The position numbers were made by a program, and so were the translations under genes. The notes under the pieces are model-generated. The model saw only the letters and a list, made by a program, of their open reading frames with translations. It did no database searches and was not told where the DNA came from. A stretch of DNA of 64,000 bases from Pseudovirgaria hyperparasitica (taxonomy: Eukaryota > Ascomycota > Dothideomycetes > Acrospermales > Acrospermaceae), in contig NW_022985559.1 in assembly GCF_010093815.1 (NCBI RefSeq), forward strand, positions 1,490,695 through 1,554,694, in the 5' to 3' direction. Of this stretch, positions 14,594 through 25,645 are shown piece after piece. The first letter of the stretch is position 1. Each line of letters starts with the position of its first letter.

Positions 14594-15991
14594 TTAAATC
14601 AGATCTGATCACATTGTCAGCTAATTGTTGCCAGTAAAGATGCGTCCTCTGAGACTTACCGGCCACATTCATGGGCATCTCCTCAATTTGTGTGCTGTAG
14701 AATTGTTCAATTTCGCGCATCATTCGTACGTCATCAGCAGTGACGAAGTTGATGGCAACACCCTTACGACCGAAACGGCCACCACGACCAATGCGATGGA
14801 TGTAGTTCTCGCGGTTGGCAGGCAAGTCATAGTTAATGACCAGAGAGACTTGTTGGACATCGATACCACGGGCCAACAGATCAGTAGCGATGAGCACACG
14901 GGATGAACCGGAGCGGAACTCCTTCATAATGAGATCACGCTGGGCCTGGTCCATGTCTCCGTGCATGGCGGAGACGGTGAAGTCACGGGCAGTGAGCTTG
15001 TCGGTAAGCCAATCGACCTTTCTCCGGGTGTTGCAGAAGATGACGGCCTGTGTGATGGTGACGGTCTCGTAAAGATCGGAAAGGGTGTCTAGCTTCCAAT
15101 CCTCCTTCTCAACAGCGATGTAGAACTGCTTGATACCTTCGAGAGTAAGCTCGTCCTTCTTGACGAGGATACGAACGGGATCGCGCATGAACTTGGTGGT
15201 GACCTCAAGGACGTCCTGGGGCATGGTGGCGGACAGAAGGACAACCTGGGTAGACTGGGGGAGCAGCTGGAAGATGTCGTAGATCTGCTCAGTGAAACCG
15301 CGGGACAACATCTCGTCAGCCTCGTCGAGGACGAACATTTTCATGGAATCAGTCTTCAGGACGCGGCGCTGAATCATGTCCTGAACACGGCCAGGAGTTC
15401 CAACGACGACGTGAGGGCCATCTCCAAGAGCCTTCATGTCATCACGGACGCTGGTACCGCCGATACAGGCATGGCATTCAATGTTCATGAAATCACCGAT
15501 GGCGATAACGACCTTCTGAATCTGCTGGGCAAGTTCGCGAGTGGGGGCAAGGATCAAGGCCTGGCAAGCCTTGACATTGGGGTCAATCTTCTGGAGGACA
15601 GAGATGGAGAAGGTGGCAGTCTTTCCAGTACCTGACTGAGCCTGCGCGATAACGTCGGAGCCTATGGAGAATCAGTAACCATGTCCGAACGTGGATGTAT
15701 GCGGAATATGTAGACCCACCCTTGATGACGGGCATGATAGCGCGCTGCTGAATCGCAGAGGGACGCTCGAAACCGTAGGCATAAACTCCACGAAGGAGCT
15801 CAGCCTTCAGGTTCATGCTGTCGAAGGAGTCGGTAACTTCATCGTAGTTGGACTCGATCTGACCTGGTACCGAGAGCGTTAGTGGATGCAAATTTGCGGC
15901 AAAATAATAGCTTCGCCCAGAACGCAACGAGTGCGCCCTGCGAGAACCTTCACGTACCCTCTGGGATATCTTCGAGGCCTTTTTCAGCCAT
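14594..15991 (-). CDS. TIF1: Translation initiation factor eIF4A (DEAD-box RNA helicase)
   Basis: ATP-dependent RNA helicase of the eIF4F complex that unwinds mRNA leaders. First exon [12 protein letters not shown] (ATG at 15991), then [19 protein letters not shown]-motif region [12 protein letters not shown], motif I AQSGTGKT, Ia PTRELAQQ, motif [11 protein letters not shown], motif III SAT, the C-terminal lobe with [24 protein letters not shown] and motif [15 protein letters not shown]. The last codons DLI-stop are spliced from a tiny terminal exon (stop at 14594-14596). About 397 residues, standard. The next gene upstream is divergent, 574 bp away. Confidence 0.96.
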
Positions 15992-16565
15992 GATTGCGAC
16001 GAGAGGAGATGGTGATCACAGGCGTTGCGCTGCGATCAAATGAACGTTTGTGCTTGTGGCCGGGCTGTGCAGAGAAGTCCTTGAAAGGAGGCTCTGCGAC
16101 AAAGGTTGAAGAGTACTAAAAATGCGAAGAAAGACCCTCTGTACAAATAGAATCAGTTCTATACGAGACGTGAGGCCTCGAAGTGGTGGTGGTTGAGTTG
16201 AAGTATTTGTTGTGGAGAGTTGGAAGTGAGAGAAAAAAGTTCGTCCCCGCCTGCTGAATTTTGAAAGATTTCGTAGATTCGGGGGGGATCGCGCTAGTAG
16301 CCTTGGCATCCACAGTCCGCCAGAAAATTGTGTCGCGGGAGGCAAAATTATCGCATTTGGATTCGCATATACTATGACAGAACCTCTTTGCCTTTGCTGA
16401 TCAATGTGAGCTTGATACTGTGACTTCTGGTCAACCGTTCACAGTCACAATACTGACTTTGACGTGCGATCTAGCATCTCTCTCGCATTCCGCATCGTCC
16501 GAGCGCATCAGCCTCACTGACTGACCAATCAACAACGGCCTTGCCCCTATGCTTGTTGACTTCAA
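15992..16565. promoter_or_regulatory. Divergent promoter region of eIF4A and the JmjC gene
   Basis: 574 bp between start codons. It contains an AAAATTGTG/CAAAATTATCG AT-rich patch near 16322-16355 and CT-rich leaders on both sides. I see no coding potential that outscores chance. Confidence 0.4.
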
Positions 16566-18561
16566 ATGACTCCGTCCGCAGTACTTAATCCCACCACTGA
16601 CGAGGGAAGCACTATTCATCCAGCTAAGAGGATGAAGATAGATGGTCCCCCGCAGAGCACATGCTCTGACTCTGATGAGTCAGGGGATGACGTTCCGGTA
16701 GCAATACAACAACATCCTCTACGAGTGAAACCATCTGGAAATGCCTACACTGCGTCCAGTAACTCGAAGGACTGCAGTGGTTTCTTCGCCAGGCTACCGG
16801 ACGAGCTGCTTATGGTTTTACTTGAGTCCTTTGACTCAGACAAGTTGACTCAGCTGGGGGGCACATGTAAGTACTTGTATGCCTTCACGAGGTCAGATGA
16901 GTTATGGCGGGACCTCTTTGTACGGTAAGTGGCATGCCACGTTCCTTTGCTCTCTAAGTCTCGTTTTATGTCTCCAAGTCTTCGAAATCGTTCCTTGGGA
17001 TAGGATGCGCCCCGTAAGAGGACAGTATACACCCATACCCTATAACCCCTATTAAGGATGGGGAATAACATGCAATGGGAGCGACATGATCGTATGCAAG
17101 CGTTTCACTGATGATATCCTCATCGACCCCATGTCTCCCATCCAATCATGTATCAAATACTGTGTATGCACATCATCGACATGCTCCTACCTCTGACCGG
17201 TCAAAAGCTAGTTGGTCTTACTTCATTCACCCTGCTAACGACGAGCTAGATCAAAACCAAAAGACTTCTCCTGGCACGGCACATGGCGGGCAACGTATCT
17301 GGGCAAGCCATCCTCTGCATTTTCCCGTCTCGACTGCTCAGCCGTCTTCTCCGACGTCCTCCACCGCCCCTTTTTCTGCGCTCACACACCCCTCGACCAC
17401 TACGCCCGCAACATTCCGCGCCAAAACGCCATCGACCGCTTCTCCGATCTCAGCGAAGCAGACTTTCAATCTTCCTGGACAAACAAACCCTTCATCCTCA
17501 CCGACCCTATCAAGCAGTGGCCCATTTACAAGACCTGGAACACCGCCTCGCTCCTCGAGAAATACGCCTCCGTCACCTTCCGCGCTGAGGCCGTCGACTG
17601 GCCACTCAGCACCTACACCTCCTACATGCACAACTCATCCGACGAATCCCCCCTCTACCTCTTCGACCGCTCCTTTGTCGAGAAAATGTCCCTCACCGTC
17701 AGCTCCTCCCCACCCTCCAACTGCTCCTCCTCCACCTCCACCACCTCCACCGACGCAACAGAAGCAGCATACTGGCCACCCCCCGCCTTCGGCACAGACT
17801 TCTTCTCCGTCCTCCACGCCCAACGGCCCGACCGCCGCTGGCTCATCCTCGGCCCCGCCCGCAGCGGCAGCACCTTCCACAAAGACCCCAACGCCACATC
17901 CGCCTGGAACGCCGTGCTCACCGGCGCAAAATACTGGCTCCTCTTCCCCTCCCCACCCCCAGGCATCATCCTCTCCCCCGACAACGCCGAAATCACCGCC
18001 CCGCTCAGCATCGCAGAGTACCTCCTCACCTTCCACGCCCTCGCGCGTCGCTCGCCGGGCTGCGTCGAGGCCGTCTGCCACGCGGGCGAGGTCCTGCATG
18101 TCCCCAGCGGCTGGTTCCATCTCGTGCTTAATCTGCAGGAGGGCGTGGCGGTGACGCAGAATTTTGTGCCTAGGGCCAAGGTGCCGGATGTTTTGGCGTT
18201 TCTGAGGGATGTGCCCGAGCAGGTTACGGGGTTTCGGGATGATGTGGGGGATCCGTTTGGGTTGTTTGTTGAGAGGTTGGGGGCGGAGTATCCGGATGTT
18301 TTGGAGGAGGGTATGGGGGTTTTGGAGAGGAGGGGGACGGGGAAGAAGGGGAGGAGGACGAGGTGGGAGGTGTTGACGAAGGGTCTGCTTGGGGGGGATG
18401 ATGGGGAGAAGAAGGAGAGTGGGTTTAGTTTTGGGTTTGGGGGTGGGGAAGGGGATGAGAGTGCGGATGAGGATGATGGGGCGCAAGGAGGGTTCTCGTT
18501 TGGGTTTGGGACGACGGGGGATGATAGTGAGGACGATGACGATGCACTGCCAGCCCAGTAG
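16566..18561 (+). CDS. F-box and JmjC-domain protein (JMJD6-like oxygenase)
   Basis: Predicted Fe(II)/2-oxoglutarate oxygenase joined to an F-box, probably nuclear. Exon 1 (16566-16924) has a short KRMK basic motif and the F-box FFARLPDELLMVLLESFDSD. A long intron (16925-17249, 325 nt) completes an Arg codon and leads into SKPKDFSWHGTWRATYLG. The cupin core follows: NKPFILTDPIKQWP, PARSGSTFHKDPN with the iron ligands H and D of HxD, and GEVLHVPSGWFHLVLNLQ with the distal His. Metal ligands are intact. The tail is unusual: basic KKGRRTRW, then acidic with two GFSFGFG copies (about 18418-18510). Codon use switches from C-rich to G-rich near 18150. Substrate (lysyl hydroxylation or arginine demethylation) cannot be told from sequence. 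Confidence 0.88.
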
Positions 18562-18700
18562 AGAGTAATAATGCCATGAATATGTTCTTAACCTGATGTA
18601 TCTATATCTCGGCAGTCTCTAGTAGATTTCGCCATAACGTGACCCATTGAACGCCCCTTAAATGCAGTCATCTAACAATGTATACATACAACATCATCAA

Positions 18701-19935
18701 TCATTCCCTTGGTTTCGGGCTCGGACTCAACAGATCCTCCTCAGACACACCGTCTCCGACGTTGAAGACATTAGCAACGTCGTCGACATCCCTAAATTCC
18801 TGCGCGTCCTCAGTCCACGCCGGATGTAGACTGATGTCATCCTCCTCTTCACGTAAATGTACAGCGGCCTCGAGCGCATCCGGATCATCCGCATATTCGC
18901 GCTCCAGATCCCCGACACTCTCGTTGCGCACATGCTCGCGCTCTTCGGCCTCTAGCTCTTTGGCTCTGGCCTGTGTCTTTTTGTACATGAAGTATCCTGT
19001 TGCGATGCCGGCTACGAGGCCGATCAGGATGCTTAGGTATGAGATTGCTTTTGTCTTGCCGTCCATCTCTTCGCCCTCGTCGGCGATACGGCTGAGCTGA
19101 GAGCCGACGTAGACGTGGATGAGGAGCTTTGGTGTCACGCACGCGGTGGCGAGGGCGAAAAAGGCCCAGTGGACGGTGGGGAAGGTGGCGATGGCGCCGT
19201 TTGAGATTGAATATGGGAGTGGACAGAGTCGGATCATGACTAGGAGCTTGAGGCCGTCGTGTTTCAGAGTCAGGGCTAAGGCGTTGAAGCGCTTGTCGTG
19301 GGCTACGAAGCGGTCGACATACTTCTTCAGTACCGAGCGCGAGGCGATGAACGCTATCGTACTCCCAACCACAGTAGCAGAGGCAGCAATGTACCAGCTG
19401 GAGGTAAGTCAGCAGGCAAATTCCAGCACCAGGGGGCAAAGTGTACACACCCATTCGGAAAGCCATATACAAAGCCAGAGATGGTCAGCAGCGTAGAGTA
19501 TCCTATCATCGGCGGGAAGGACACAATGATGATGAGAAACCAGAGTATGAGCCATCCCGCGGTGATATCATTCCACTTCTTCGCATACGGTTTCATCCAC
19601 CGGAATATGCTCTCATTATAGACCAAAAACAGTATTCCCAGCACCACAGCTATGACGCCTGCTACGCTCGCCAGAACTTTCTGCAACGGCGTGAGCTTAT
19701 TCCATTGCTTCAGGCCTCTCCTTTGAATCTTCTCGGCATTCTGTAGCACCTGCGCACTCCAACTGCGCGGACGGTCGCCGAAGGTAGACTGTCCCGACCG
19801 GTTGTATGAGCCGGAGCGACGAGCATACGAGCTCGACCTCCTCGCCCACGCCGGGCTATCCGAGCGTCTCTGTGATTCTGGATCGGTGTCTGCAGGAAGC
19901 ATGAAGGCGCGCGCATCTTCGTCAGCGACTGGCAT
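18701..19935 (-). CDS. TVP38: Tvp38/TMEM64 family Golgi membrane protein
   Basis: Multi-pass membrane protein of the VTT/DedA superfamily; yeast Tvp38 sits in Tlg2-positive Golgi vesicles, and relatives scramble lipids. Two exons joined across about 19396-19451. The N-terminus is hydrophilic and Ser/Arg-rich (MPVADEDARAFMLP, ATG at 19935). The first helix is VAGVIAVVLGILFLVYN; then GWLILWFLIIIVSFPPMIGY, SGFVYGFPNG, and the VTT core with LLVMIRLCPLPYSISNGA and FFALATACVTPKLLIHVYVGS. A last helix, SILIGLVAGIATGYFMY, is followed by a long acidic coiled tail rich in E/D. The conserved R-x-x-P-x-P motif is present. It is convergent with the JmjC gene, 139 bp apart. Confidence 0.92.
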
Positions 19936-21101
19936 GGTGACGATTCAAGATCGAGATCGAGTTCGGAGATGTCGGAAGCACTGACAGGGGGAGGTGATGA
20001 CGACGATTCGGCGGCTGCAGACGGCGGAGATGATGACGGGACTACCGATGCAGAAACATCCGAGAATACTGAGTACGAAGCGAAGAGAAGAGAAGAGGAG
20101 CTTAAGATGACACAAGTAAACGGTTGGACGAAGCAGTTGGAGTGAATGTTGGAAGCCAGCCGCTGCTCACGTAATGGCGTAATGAGCGTACAGGGCTGCC
20201 AGGATTGCTGCCTTCAGGCACCAAGAATGGATCCCAAAGTGAAAGAAAGAACCCTGCGATCCATGCGGGCGGCCGCTAGTAAGACTCCCGTCTCGGTGCG
20301 TGCTATATCCGTGCGCGGTGTATTTACATGTTTATAGTCATGCAATGATAATGAATATATGTTACGTTGGACCATGCAGAGCATTGTACTGCAGACGTCT
20401 GATGGGAGGCTACTCGGTAGAGACTGTGACTTACTAATAATAACTCTTTCTTTGGGCACGACGCCGTACGCGCCGCATTCGAGGCGTTGTTTAGCTATGG
20501 TCTGAGCAAGTGGACAACATCACGTCGTACATTGTGAGCTCAGGCTTCTTCAACCGTCAGAGCAGCCAAGGATGAAGCCCATAATTCTGGACATATATAT
20601 GACAAGTATATTCCATGAAGTGATTAAGGATTCATGCAGCTGTTTCGTTTCAATTGTATGCACGGACTTTGGTAGACTAAAGGAGTCTTGGCTCTGGGGA
20701 ATTCATTAGCCCGTTCTAACCTCAGGCCAATATCAGGCCAACATCAGGCTCTCACCCTCACCTTGACCCCTCGACCGCCAGCCACAACACCACCACTCAC
20801 TCCTAATTCACTCCTCCCCTCACTCTTCTCTTCGATCAATATTCTCACATACTGCTGCTGTGGTCTTTGTTCTTTCGTCTCTGCAATTCTTCCGTTTTGA
20901 TCCTACGCTGCCCGGTCAGCTACTTGCCCGCGTTTCACCGCGTCAGCATCACTGAATATAAGCCTACTTTCACGTTCCGTGACACCGCCCTAATCGTAAT
21001 CTACCTTCACTCACACATCTGCGGACTCTACTTCTGCTGGCGTCTGCTATGCGCCTGGAGCTTTCCGTCACCAACCTACCTTCAACAAACAACCCTCCAA
21101 T
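19936..21101. promoter_or_regulatory. Divergent promoter region of TVP38 and the CCCH-SMR gene
   Basis: 1166 bp without a supportable gene. Notable is a short tandem of CAGGCCAATAT / CAGGCCAACAT / CAGGCTCTCAC around 20724-20756, which includes a CCAAT core (a possible HAP-complex site). From about 20750 to 21090 the sequence is a pyrimidine-rich leader before the ATG at 21102. Confidence 0.4.
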
Positions 21102-23425
21102 ATGATACCCGACGCCGCTTACGACCTGTGTCTCCCGATCCTCCAAGACGACTCGCTCGACGATGATGACAAGACGGAGAAGGTGGAAGAGCTTTTGCGT
21201 AAAGAGACATCTTTGACGGGAAAGTCCTTAGAAGGTGCTGTTCTCGATGCACTGTGGCGATACCGCGATAGCACCGTGGGCAACTCAACATCTCCTCCAC
21301 CTAGCCGCCATACTGTCGTCCGTCGACCATCCCCAGCTGCTTGGCAGCTCGCTCGAGCTTCTACACCACTCGGCTCTTCTCCCAGGATCGCGCCACCTCC
21401 AGGCTTTGGAATAGCTCCACCCGGCTTTGCTCGTGCAAAGTCGTCGACCGCCTCACCCTTCACCTCCCCGCGTCCGTCTCCACGACTGGCATTCTCCTCG
21501 CCGCATATACCACACAGTCCAAGCCTCAGCGCATATCAATTTAGCGAGTCTAGCTATACTCCAGATCCATATGGAGATCTCAACAGTGACTCTGTGGACT
21601 GGCTAGTCAACGATGACGCTGTGAGCGAGGCTTCTTCTCTGCAGGGCGAGACTGGACTGAACGGTGCTGCGGCTGAATGGGTTCAGCCGTACACTATGGA
21701 TATGGAACCGTATGATATGCTCAGGTCCGTCTTACGGGATGACAAGTCGAACGAGGAGCTCGAGAAGGCGCTACAGGAAAATGAGTACGACCTCAGTGCC
21801 ACAATCCTCGCCTTGATGGGGGAACAAGGTTTAACTCAGCCCTCACTAGCTGAAGCTGAGAAGACATTCACAGTTGGGAAGTCGATGAGTCCTGCTTTCA
21901 GACCTGCGACTCCTGCGGGTCAAGCCAAGTCAAACATACTGTGCAAATACTGGCTCTCCAGTGGTCATTGCGCACGTGCGGATTGCAGGTTCAGCCACGA
22001 CCCTAGCAAAACACTGTGCAAGTAAGTAGTCGTGATTTACAGATTATGTATTCAGCTAACATAATCGTCGCAGGTACTTCATTCAAGGCAACTGCCTAGC
22101 TGGCGAGACTTGCATGTTTTCGCACGACCCCTCCGCTCTGATGGCCCGCTTGATGTTGGAAGGAGGAGCAGGAACCCAGGCAAATACTGCACCGAACTTT
22201 CACGTACAAGACTACGAAGCGTTTCCAGCTCTACAGCAGACTCCGTCCAACTCTTACCTTGATCCATCTACCGTCGAAGCTATCTACAACTCAGGCGGCT
22301 CCGTGGCCACACCCCCGCCAGGCTTGAACCCATTCGCAAACTTCGTCCCGAGCTCCCAGAGCCGGTCACAATCCAGACCAGGCAGTCGTCAACAATCGCG
22401 AGCTGTAACACCTTCTGCGCCTTCTGTCAACGATGACGAAGCTTTCCCTACACTGGGGTCCGCGGCTACCAGGGGTGGCAAGAGACATCATGGAAAGCGT
22501 GGTGCTCACGGAGCTAGCAAGGAGAATGTTGTGCCTCAGTCTATGGCTGATCTGGTAAAGATGTCACCATCGCCAAGTCCGGCTCAGCTCCGAAAGGGCG
22601 TAAGGTCCGCGAAGAGCTTTCAGAACAGTCGCGAGAACAGCGCTGCAGCACAGGCTATTCCTGCTCCAGAACGCGTCCCGTGGCTAGATACGGGTGACTC
22701 TGCCAATAAAGCTTACCTTAAAGCTCGCCAGGAAGCATTCAAGCATGGTGGACTACGAAACAAATTCTTACAGAGCGCAGCTCAGGCGTGGAATCGCAAC
22801 GACTCACGCGCTGCCAAAGCGCTGAGTCTACGAGGCCAGAGTGAAAATGACCTGATGCGGAAAGCACATCGCGAGGCGGCACAGCATCTTTATGAGGAAC
22901 GGAACAAAGATCTTGGTCCCAACGCACGTGAGCTTTACGTTGATCTACATGGTGAGTCCTCCCTTTTAGTTAGCAGTGACTATGATACTAAAGACAACTA
23001 CAGGTCTACACCCGGAAGAAGCCGTCACCTATCTCGAAAACATCCTCCTCAAACACCAAGCCACCTCCCGGCCCATCTACGCCATCACCGGCACCGGCCA
23101 CCACTCCAAAAACGGCAAAGACAAAGTCGGCAAGGCCATACGTGGCTTCCTCAACGAATGGCGCTACGTCTTCCGCGAGTTCTCGGTGCCGGGCGACCGC
23201 AATAACGTTGGCGGCATCCTCGGGGTGGATCCAAGCAGCTGGGACCGCAGCTTGGGCGAGCGCACGGCCAAAGAGTTTGTGGAGGAGGGCGCGGACGACG
23301 GGAAAAGGGGCGAGCTGGGCACGAAGATTCAGTTGCTGAAGAGGGGCGAGGACGCTGGCGGGGCGAAGGTGATGGTGGGTGAGATACCCAAGGGGCCGCG
23401 GGCGAGGCTGGGCGCGGTGTCGTGA
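21102..23425 (+). CDS. CCCH zinc-finger protein with SMR domain
   Basis: Predicted cytoplasmic RNA-binding protein with a C-terminal nuclease-like SMR fold. Three exons: 21102-21021+1000 (ends 22021), 22074-22951 and 23004-23425. N-terminal acidic region DDSLDDDDKTEKVEELL, then a CUE-like stretch (YDMLRSVLRDDKSNEELEKA, with a following DLSATILALMG). Two CCCH fingers follow, the second created by the splice: CKYWLSSGHCARADCRFSH and CKYFIQGNCLAGETCMFSH. A linker contains NDDEAFPTLG. The SMR domain opens ELYVDLHGLHPEEAV and contains the ITGTGHHSKNG loop, with the catalytic-type DLH and TGxGxHS motifs intact. The architecture resembles the fungal Cue2/NEMF-linked endonuclease-like proteins, but an mRNA quality-control role is inference. 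Confidence 0.87.
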
Positions 23426-23953
23426 CAGTTGTAGAAGCGAGAAAAGAGAAAATTTAAGATTAAATTAAACGTTGACGTTTTGACTGCGCGTGATGAGACT
23501 GGCTTGATGGCTGAAAGCTGACTTGATGGCCGGGGGCTGATTCGTATGCATCGAGGAAAGGAGCTTAGCTGCTGGAGTGCTCGCACTTTTGATTTCCAAT
23601 TGCTGTCTCGATGGATTGGATTGTGAATGCCGCTGCATGCACATCAGACTTTTGGTCTGGTTATACAGGCTTGGGCTGGTGGTGTGAAGCGTTTCACAAG
23701 ATTCAATTCGAGCCATGTTGTTCTATGTCATCTAACTTTCTATTGGTGATGATGCTATGCTGGAGTATATATGCGTGTGAGATCGAACATGATAGCGAGA
23801 GTACGTATGTAGTAAGTACTGTTGAAGTACAACAATCCATCCATCCCCATCCAACCGCATGCTACGCCCGCTCAAATGCAACACTCAATCCCCCCTTTTC
23901 TCTCCCTTTCCCTCTCCTCCCCCCTCAATCAACCCCTTCCCCTCTAACCCCCC
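23426..23953. other. Convergent 3' flanks
   Basis: The CCCH-SMR and GNAT genes end facing each other. The right end (23870-23953) is very C/T-rich with no coding evidence. No repeats seen. Confidence 0.45.
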
Positions 23954-24511
23954 TCACCCCGGCCTCTCAGCAGCAAGATAATAAAACTCCCTAAACCCGA
24001 CCTCGCCCTCCCGCCCCTCCCTCGCCCACGGAAAATACACCCCCTCAACCCCCAACCGCCTCCACCCCAACCTCTCATAAAACCTCACCGCAGCCCCATC
24101 CTTCTCCAACACATCCAGCACGACCCCCCTCCCCCACGCCCTCGCCCGCTCCACCGCCTCACACACAAGCCTGCGCCCCACGCCCTGCCCCTGCGCAAAC
24201 GGCGCGATGAACAGCCGGCCCAGCACGACGTAGTCTTCTGCGCGGGCGGCCGGGTGGTGGGATTGCAGGGCGGCGAAGAGCGTGCTGGCCGGGTTGATGG
24301 GGTGGAGGGCTGCTTGGCCTAGGGGGGTGGTTGTTTGGGGGGTGGTGAGGACGGCGACGTAGGCGGCTAGGGTGGAGGTTGGGGTGAGGAAGGAGGCTGG
24401 GACGGCGGAGCCTTCGACTGGGTAGCCTGTTGTGGCGTGGATGAGGGGGATGAGGGCGTGGAGGGCGGGGATGTCGGTGGGTTCGCGGGCGCGGATTTGG
24501 ATTGTGGACAT
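23954..24511 (-). CDS. GNAT-family N-acetyltransferase
   Basis: Predicted acetyl-CoA-dependent acetyltransferase of about 185 residues. The chosen start MSTIQIRAREPTDIPAL (ATG at 24511) is where GNAT homology begins. Motif A is clear: VLGRLFIAPFAQGQGVGRRL with the Q-x-x-G-x-G acetyl-CoA loop, and motif B-like AVRFYERLGWRRLG lies near the end. The frame stays open upstream to an ATG at 24868, which would add about 119 residues rich in T/Q/H/P; this looks like a low-complexity leader but an extended protein cannot be excluded. Codons are C-rich in the 5' half and G-rich in the 3' half (switch near 24230). Substrate unknown. Confidence 0.82.
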   Translation of the reverse strand: MSTIQIRAREPTDIPALHALIPLIHATTGYPVEGSAVPASFLTPTSTLAAYVAVLTTPQTTTPLGQAALHPINPASTLFAALQSHHPAARAEDYVVLGRLFIAPFAQGQGVGRRLVCEAVERARAWGRGVVLDVLEKDGAAVRFYERLGWRRLGVEGVYFPWAREGREGEVGFREFYYLAAERPG

Positions 24512-25645
24512 TGGGGTTGTGGTTGTGGAGGCGTGTGAGTTTGGTGGTTTGTGTGGGGTTGTATGGATTGTGAGGTTTTGGTCTGGTGTGGAGGGTTGAT
24601 TGTTGGTTGGTGGTGTGTTGGTGATGGGTTTGTTCTGCTGTTTTTCGTGTGTCTGTGTGGTGTGTCTGTGTGTCTGTGTGTGTGATTGTGGTTGTTTGTT
24701 TTGTTGTGTATGTGGAAACTGGAAAGGTGCTTTGTAGCTAACGGATGGAAACAAGAAGGACCGATCCGAAACTGTTGTGTCACAATGAATTAGTCTAGTC
24801 GAGTTCAAAGTTCCAATTGAACTGACTGAAGCTGAAGTGCTAGAAATCTTATAGCCAACCATAGACATAGACTGAGAATTCGACTCTAGTAGTAAGTTTC
24901 AAGAAGTGGACTCTCCTAAAAGCTTATGTATATACTATACACGTGATTAGCACACGTGACTCTGTCGAGTGAAAGCGATCCCTTTGAGGTACTTAAAGTC
25001 TTTATAGCTGATATACTAGGTCTATACGTAGTCTCAGAATAAGCATTGATCATAACGAAGCTATCAGTTATATATCTGCACTCAATACTAAACTGCTGAT
25101 CTGATAGTTGTCTTATAGCTAAATGTAAATCAATAGGAATCTTTCAAAGCATTTTCTTAATCCGATAGTAGACTATATCTACACCGAGAGTGAACTAGGT
25201 TAGCTGTATTTCCATTGGCAAGAGGTTCGATTTGGACAACTACTAATGTACCCTTCAAGGGGTCAGATAGAAGTTGAATTGATCGTTCGGAAGTTTATGA
25301 GAACTTCACACATAGCTCATGCTCTCATGTTTGTGCAAGATTGCATATGTGTATGCCTCAACGACAAAACGTGCCGCGATAAGGGTCAGTGATTTCATCT
25401 TTCAGTAACTCGGAGTTGCGATGCAGCGGAGAGGAAATCGACACCTAGATTGGTGGCAAAACCCCACTATACATGGTGCGGGGATGCCATCCGCAAAGGG
25501 GGAAGGTGACCCGAGCCTGTACAGTCCAATGGACCATGGAACAGTGTATTAATAAAGCAGTAACTGCTCAGAAATGCAATGTCGTGTCGGGAATCCTTTT
25601 ATCGCACGTTCCATTTCCCAAATAGGCAATCTGTTTTGACTCGCA
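24512..25645. other. Intergenic between GNAT and LAD-like genes
   Basis: Left part (24512-24720) is a GT-rich low-complexity tract (CA-rich on the GNAT mRNA strand). From about 24880 to 25340 the DNA turns AT-rich with many TATA/CTATAG words and no gene; it may be a decayed repeat. The last 200 bp serves as the LAD-like promoter and includes GTGCGGGGATG, which fits the loose CreA (SYGGRG) consensus, as expected by chance or for a sugar-alcohol gene. Confidence 0.45.

Noticed and set aside
17111-18486. 347- and 283-codon alternative frames over the JmjC gene
   Set aside because: Low-complexity Pro/Ser-rich shadows produced by C-rich codons; the JmjC frame explains the region.
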